In this document: in pieces, positions 57,981 to 64,000 of the stretch
How positions within the stretch are numbered: the first letter of the stretch is position 1
Layout: every line of letters starts with the position of its first letter
From: Hydractinia symbiolongicarpus
Lineage: Eukaryota; Cnidaria; Hydrozoa; Anthoathecata; Hydractiniidae
Length of the DNA stretch: 64,000 bases
Assembly (NCBI RefSeq): GCF_029227915.1
Contig: NC_079879.1
Span: 2,542,001-2,606,000 of the forward strand
Direction: 5' to 3'
Position numbers and translations under genes: made by a program
The notes under the pieces: model-generated
What the model saw: the letters and a program-made list of their open reading frames with translations, nothing else
Database searches by the model: none
Told to the model about the DNA's origin: nothing

Positions 57981-58887
57981 GCTTGTTTCATACTGACTCC
58001 ATTATAATTCGACGAGATTTAGTTTGCTAAATAGCTCCCACGGAATGCGGAAGGTGTGTAATAACGGTGTACAAACAAAATGTACTAGACAGGGTTTTTT
58101 CCATCCCGCTTGCAACACTGTTGTAACTTTCAAAATATGATATCTTCCATTTTTTAATAAAAAGCTGTAATGAGGGCAAGTTTTGAACCCATCACAGCAG
58201 TATTTTAAGAGTTATAATAAGAAAAGTGACTTTTCAATGGAAGTCACCCCTTCCCCCTTCCCCCAGTAGAAGTATAGGGTTAACCCTATTTAGACTCTTC
58301 GGGGTAGGCAGATTCTGACCACCGTCCCTGTTGATTCTTTCATAACTTCTTTTTACTAATTTGCATAGTTAAAAGTACAAAAATAACGCGGTTAATAAAA
58401 GTGAATTTTCGTGCTTCGTAACACTGATCCTATCAATAGACTCTTGCACATAATTTTTTAAAGAATAGCATAAAAATGCAACACACGTGTAAATAAACGC
58501 AAATAGCAGTTCATCTTTTGCGGTATCTACTAGCTACTCATTCTCGACCCCAAAGCTCTTTTACATAAACCTCGAACCTAGCTACTGCCATTTTATTACG
58601 GCACACCAGTGAAAGTAGCTAGCTAGGGTTAGGATTACAACTGAATATGGAGATTATGTAATTGAGATTACAGTTTTAAGGTTAGTCAACTGTAAATCTT
58701 CAAGTGTATTATCACCGAATATAGAAAATCTAGCTAGGTAGGTACAACCCCAATCCCAATATCTGTTGTCTCTCTTTGTATGTCGGGCGCGAACAATAAG
58801 CGCAGCACCGATGAGAGACAGAAAGCGCTGGAAACGAGGTTGAGGTAGGATATTTATAACCTACAGATTATTTTCAAAGATTTAACA

Positions 58888-58945
58888 ACAGGGTTTTATT
58901 TCATGGAAGGGTGACGACAGGGTTTTATTTCATGGAAGGGTGACG
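58888..58945. repeat. 29-bp unit repeated twice in tandem
   Basis: Two exact copies of a unit starting ACAGGGTTTTATTTCATGGA at 58888 and 58917. Identity indicates a recent duplication. Confidence 0.95.
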
Positions 58946-59463
58946 ACATCTGATATCATTGAAAACTAGTAGTTATAATCGGTTGGTCTGTTGTTAACAC
59001 TTTTCACATCGCATCATGAAGTGTAACAACATCTTGATGTGTTACCTTGAATATAATTTCTTCATTTTGTGTTTTCTTTAGGTAGAAAACGTACTAAAAT
59101 TTGGGAGGAAAAATTCATCCTACCCATGGCCGTTAATTTTAATAGCTCTATAATAACTTTAGTATTTTTAAAAACAATTTATTGATGTTTATGATAATAT
59201 AACAATATGATAATATTGTTTATAGTTTCTAAATATTAGGCAGTATCTCAGAGTCAGAGGTATGGAGAAAAAGTAATTTTCCAAGTTGGTTTCTACTTGA
59301 TAATTACAACAAGAAAACTCAGTTGGTTTGATCTCTCAAATCTGGAGTTGAGTTAAAGACTATCTGAAGAAGACTTTTAATATTCTACTTTTATTTTTTA
59401 ATTGTTGGATCGCTTCCAACAGTAACGACAAGTTTTCTATCCGATTTTAAGTTGCAGTTACAC

Positions 59464-59527
59464 AACCTCGTCCCCAGGGCATCTTGTATCTTTTTCTACA
59501 CCAGGACATGGCGCTGGAAACGAGGTT
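59464..59527. mobile_element. 64-bp minimal element of the AACCTCGT family
   Basis: AACCTCGTCCCCAGGGC at the left and GCGCTGGAAACGAGGTT at the right are imperfect inverted repeats only about 30 bp apart. Either a solo pair of termini or a deleted copy of the 57683 family. Confidence 0.6.
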
Positions 59528-60098
59528 AGCGTTTATATAAAATAAAAAATCTATTTTATAGGTAGAAATCCACAAGCAAGAGCGTTTAATTCTTGCACCA
59601 CACACTGAGTTGGGAGATTAGCAATTGACAAAATATGACGTAAGTTAATTGCGATCCAATAGTTGTTTCGTAGTGAGCGTAATTCGACACACCTTTTTTC
59701 TTTTGTTTAGAATAGGCGCGATCACGTAAAGTTTTCTAATTAATAGTTATAATATTGAGTTGTGGATTATGTTAGCAGTTTGTTTGAGTTAAAAATGTCC
59801 AATGCAGTCTGTTGTGCAACTGTTGTAGAGATAGGAAAATCCCACCTATACAACATTTGTTCTCCAACGTCTCTTGTACCATGTTATTGCACAACAAGTG
59901 TTTCCAACAAAGTCGCACAACAACTGCTCGACTCTCTTTATGTCCCTGGAAGTCAAGCTTTTCGTAGAGAAAAATTAGAATTATTCTTCCATACATTTCA
60001 TTAATTTATTCAAAAAACAAGAGTAAAAATTAAATACAGTATTCTCCCAAGAGATGCAGTTTCCTCTGCAATCTTTTTTCTTTTTTCTTTCTTTTGTT

Positions 60099-63000
60099 TC
60101 AATCGTCTTCTATGAACTTTTTACCATCTGGAAATCGAAGTGATGTATTCTCTAGCTAAAGCAAAACAATTGTTGATACATACTCTTAAAGAGATTTAAA
60201 CTTACCTCCTTGATCATTTTCAGCACTTCACAAAAATATCGTTTTTCTTTTAGTTAAACTGTGCTTATACTTATTCAGAAAAAAAATTTGTTGCGAAAAG
60301 ATGTTGAACTTAAAGACCAAAGGAAAAGGTGAATTGTCGTAAAAAGAAATTGCAAAAGATTATTTTCAGCACAAGACTAACAATCACAATGTTTTATACC
60401 AACTTAAATCTAGAATAAAAGTAGAAGATTTTTTAAATAAACAACACTGCTGGCAAGTGAATGCAAAATAAAACAGCTTACATCAATATCTTCGCATGAA
60501 GTTGGGAATATCATAATATCGTCAATAGCTTTGTCGCCCATGTATTCCTTTCGTGTAGCATAGAACTGAATCTAAAAATCAAGATATACAGTTAATACAT
60601 GTCTTCTGTTATGAAATTTAAGTTAAACTCATTAGAGTAATTTTTTCTTTTTTTTGAAAACTCTCTCAAAAAAGTAAAGATTTTGACTAAAATTAATTAT
60701 TTTATCGGCAAAGACATTCGAATCAGCAGATGCTTACTGTGACCACGATTGCATCTTTCATTGCTGCACATCGAAACATTACTAACAAAATAGGTACGAC
60801 AAAAGTTAAATATTTGGAAATGAAAGATACTACTTTGTGATCATTTTGAGTGGACTTACGTCATAGGGATTATTTGTTGGGTGCAAATCCATTTTCTGTT
60901 GCATCCAAGTGTTGTATTCCAAATTACCATCAATGTGAACGAGCGTAAGATTTCTCTTTGGCACTTTATTCAATTGGATGACTGTCAATGAACCAACAAG
61001 AAGTTTTGAAGAATTAAACGTCTGATACATATGTAACCAAAATGTCAAACATTTACTGCCCTGGAACGGAGCCTGGTCTCGTATCGTTATCCAGTCATCT
61101 TCTATGGTGTAGGTAACCAAGCCAGATGGAAAAGTGTGACTGACGCTTGCTTCATAGTATATGTACCACCCATAACGTGAATCTAAATATATACATTTAC
61201 TTTGTGTAGAATTTCATTGACACGACTGTGAAAACAGTTGTTAATGGTGATGTTGTATTAAATCGCATATGAATTTTTGGACAAACTCGTCGAAATTATC
61301 TGTTTCATATAGAGTTATCGCTGTCAGGTTGATCAATAGTTGAAAAAACTATTTTTACAACAAATACATATTTTCTGTTATGACAAGCTATCTGGTCCGC
61401 TCTCACATCGTTAAGGCCAATATCCACACACGGAAACCGCTCAGCGGACCATACTCATTGTTAGCTCATAACGCAATTAAAACTGAAAATTGTTAGGTCC
61501 GAGAAGCCAGAAGAAAGTTGAAATGTTTTTAACTTTTTTCTAATTTCGTGGAGTGACTAGCATTTTTGACCAATAGCTACAAAAACAAAAACAAAGTGAC
61601 ATCAACAAACCACCGGCAGCAGATAGCACGTGGCTTATATTATGTTGTTATTATTGTCGTAGCAACGTAGAAATAAATTTTCGCTCTTCAACGTACTAGA
61701 ACAGAACGGAATGGAATGGAACAGATTTTTAACGTTATCCAGTCCGGTCCTTGAAACAATTTGCGTGTGTGGATATTGGCCTTTAGCTATCTGTATGAAA
61801 AGCAACTTTTCCTGAATGGTTAGGTCATAGAAAGGTAGAGTTCTATCATTTTGTGTTTGGAAATCGTAATTATTAAGTGTGTAATTACAAAACAGAAACA
61901 TTTACATAATCAACAGGAGTCTGCAAGAAGTTTTCATAAAGATTGAGTAAGTTAAAATATGCTATATACCCATGGAGAGCAGAAACATTTTTCTGCGAAT
62001 GCCACATTTTTTCGTCCTTTTCCCGAAATTTAATGGCCGCCAAAAACATTTTTTTTCTGAATCGCAAACAAAATTATTTCTATTAAACTATTATAACGCT
62101 ACGTAGCTTGAAAAAACCTATTCGCAAAAAATATAAGATAATTGCAAAATTTTGTGGCCAAATGGTTTACGTTTGTTAAATTTATGTCATGAAGTATTTC
62201 AGATATCACCTACTTAAAGTATGATCATTGTTAGGACCAGTGTACTTGGAGAATGTGGCACCTGAATGCAAAATCCATCTTGAATTGGGCACACTATTAT
62301 AAAAAATACCCTTGTCTGTAAAGTTCATCTCGTCATCTTCGAATGTCAACATAAAATCTAAAATAAATATAATAGACTAAAGTTGAGGCTTTATAAAACT
62401 GCATTGTTTTTAGGCTAAGTTATTGGTCCTGGGACTAATTTTTTTAGCCGCTAGTAGGATGAAAATATTTACCAAACTTGAATTTCTGTCATATATGTGC
62501 GTCTTATATGTCGCTAAATTAAAAATTATTTATGATGCTCCAAAGGTAATTTTGTAAATAAGATCAACTGATAATCCGAAATTACTTCCATATTTGACTG
62601 TAGTCTATATGATGACGTCAGCGGAAATTTGATCAGTGTGGTTATTTTGCTCATTATTTCCCAGACGCTTAAAATGCGTATACATCAAAGCAACAACACA
62701 CATAATATTTTCTACTCACCTGGACAGGGAATATATTTTTGACAAAAGAGTGACGATAAACTCTTCCCACCAGGTGAAACATCATTTTTTACTTGTGCTC
62801 CATCATACTCCAGAAAATAAGACTTTCTTGATCCCTCTTTGTTCCCACAAGCAACAACAAAACTTTTTTTGCTTCCACCGCAAGGATTTACTAAATGAAA
62901 GTAAAAATGGCTTTTATTGCATATCAAAACTTTACCGTTTCTACAATCCTGGAAATCGATTTTTAACCACAAACAATAGAAAAGCCATTTCTATGTAAGT

Positions 63001-63217
63001 AATACGCACTCCAAGCTTACTATGGTTCACTTCGTAATTTTACAGCAAACTTTTTTTTTGGTTATATCTAAAACATCAAAGAGTACTAATATTTTCGATT
63101 TTTCGCACCTGCTGTTGAAAGTACAACTAGTGTATTTTGGACGTTTGTTACTTGGTCTGCGCCCCTGGGGAGATAAAACTTTTGTTTGACAATTCCAAGA
63201 AATAAGCAGAACGCCAT
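60099..63217 (-). CDS. MAM-domain protein, probably secreted, six exons
   Basis: Exons in order: 63109-63217, 62720-62890, 62214-62357, 60860-61182, 60482-60571 and 60099-60155; phases agree throughout; 297 residues. Residues 37-93 form a Cys-bearing region of unknown type (NPCGGSKKSF ... CQKYIPCPG). Residues 94-276 are a MAM domain: DFMLTFEDDEMNF; the W...TGPNNDHTL signature (TGP-x-x-DHT); RYGWYIYYEAS; CLTFWLHMYQ; TWMQQKMDL; and the closing KAIDDIMIFPTSC (A-x-DD-x-x-x-x-x-x-x-C). MAM domains act in adhesion or in extracellular enzyme and receptor ectodomains. A 19-residue tail ends at TGA 60099. No transmembrane segment. The first exon is the weak point: MAFCLFLGIV is a poor signal peptide, though an in-frame TAA lies upstream, so a further 5' exon may carry the real start. 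Confidence 0.8.
61414..61782. mobile_element. Harbinger-type MITE with TTA target duplication
   Basis: Left end AGGCCAATATCCACACACGG and right end (reversed) AGGCCAATATCCACACACGC match over the first 19 bases and again at AAA. TTA flanks both sides (61411-61413 and 61783-61785), as for PIF/Harbinger insertions. Length 369 bp, no coding content. In the intron splitting the MAM domain at DHTL/NSRYGW. Confidence 0.88.
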
Positions 63218-64000
63218 TTTGCAAATATATTGTCCGGGGTTGTATTAGTCTAAACAAAAAACTCACTGCTTTAGCCGACGTCATAATTTTTGATTAATTT
63301 ATTAATTCTACAATTTTTTACCTAGCAGGTTGTAAGCTCAGTGGATTGATTTAAATTTCAGTACTTAATGTATGTACATTCTATGCATTTGTTTTTTTCA
63401 TTAGAACAATTTTATAAGAACAGAAATGTTGGAAATGGCTAAAAATTAAGAACGAAAACTTTAAGACTTTATTATCATTTCAATTTTTTCCTAAAAAATC
63501 ATTATTGGCCAAATCATCTATTGAATATGATTAAAACAAACAACGAATAGAAAAGCATTTACGCTGCACATGTGAGAAAAATAAAAACACCTCAGGCTGA
63601 GCCAAATTTCCTGGTTCTTATAAATCACAAATAAACATAGACATGTGTTTTTGTTTCTCTCTTAGGCTACTTTTCGGTATTTTTACTTAATTTAGGCACC
63701 AGCTCTTGAAACGGGCAACTCATAAAAGTTGATACAATCTAAGGTATTTTACTAGGAGTTTCTAACAAGCTTCTTAAGAGCTATATTTAACCAAAAACAA
63801 GTTTGGCACAAAAATGAGACTTTTATCAACACATATACACAAAATGATGAAAAATGTCATTTTCGCACTCTATTTATCATTTAAAATGATGTCTATTCCG
63901 TTGCGGTTTTTGCAGGATAACCTACTTAATATCCGTCTAATTGATGGGAGGCATGTATAAAGAAAACTTATTCTTAAATTTTTTAGTAGAAATACTAGAC
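63218..64000. other. Upstream of MAM gene, nothing recognised
   Basis: AT-rich sequence that should contain the MAM gene promoter or further 5' exons. I see no coding exon with confidence. Confidence 0.4.

Noticed and set aside
59762-60004. ORFs on both strands downstream of the MAM gene
   Set aside because: TTGTGCAAC/GTTGTGCG-type words in both orientations suggest a repeat; no domain seen.

Overview
This is AT-rich animal nuclear DNA: multi-exon genes with GT-AG introns, conserved metazoan protein families, a nuclear tRNA gene with a Pol III terminator, and many DNA-transposon remnants, foldback elements and minisatellites. A cnidarian, perhaps a hydrozoan, is my best guess. It rests on gene and intron style and on a dispersed short repeat resembling CCTGGGAACGAGGTT that I associate with cnidarian and sponge genomes. 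The species cannot be fixed from the sequence alone.

Layout. On the + strand from the left: the 3' end of a coiled-coil protein gene (2-2438, six exons, ending in the CaaX-like tail CVTQ); an intronless PRELI-domain gene (3613-4161, PRELID1-like); and TFB1M, the mitochondrial 12S rRNA dimethyladenosine transferase (4763-27744, seven exons). The last TFB1M intron is about 13.5 kb. It holds a deleted Tigger/pogo transposon, two adjacent foldback structures (one containing a tRNA-like sequence), a tRNA-Cys(GCA) gene on the opposite strand, and a roughly 20-copy satellite. A C2H2 zinc-finger gene with 13 fingers in 4+5+4 clusters follows (29955-37394, +). Then comes a transposon graveyard (37.5-42.1 kb) with a LINE reverse-transcriptase fossil and a Harbinger DDE fragment. 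On the - strand are a complete 12-exon mitochondrial malic enzyme gene (45109-55471, NAD-type/ME2-like) and a six-exon gene for a small MAM-domain protein (60099-63217).

The gene models were assembled by joining ORF pieces at GT-AG sites with the reading phase checked at each junction; total lengths are close to the family norms for TFB1M (328 aa), malic enzyme (614 aa) and the PRELI protein (182 aa). In the malic enzyme, every catalytic landmark I compared sits at a constant +36 offset from human ME2. Three of the genes act in mitochondria (PRELI-type lipid transfer, 12S rRNA methylation, malate oxidation), but they are on different strands and far apart, so I infer no operon-like link.

The most unusual features are mobile or structural: a chimeric, internally deleted PIF/Harbinger element that keeps both a transposase start and a MADF ORF; a satellite whose monomer matches a Tigger-type terminal repeat; nested foldbacks enclosing a tRNA-like Pol III promoter; a 71-nt hairpin about 30 nt from a malic enzyme splice site; and a Harbinger-type MITE with an intact TTA duplication inside the MAM gene.
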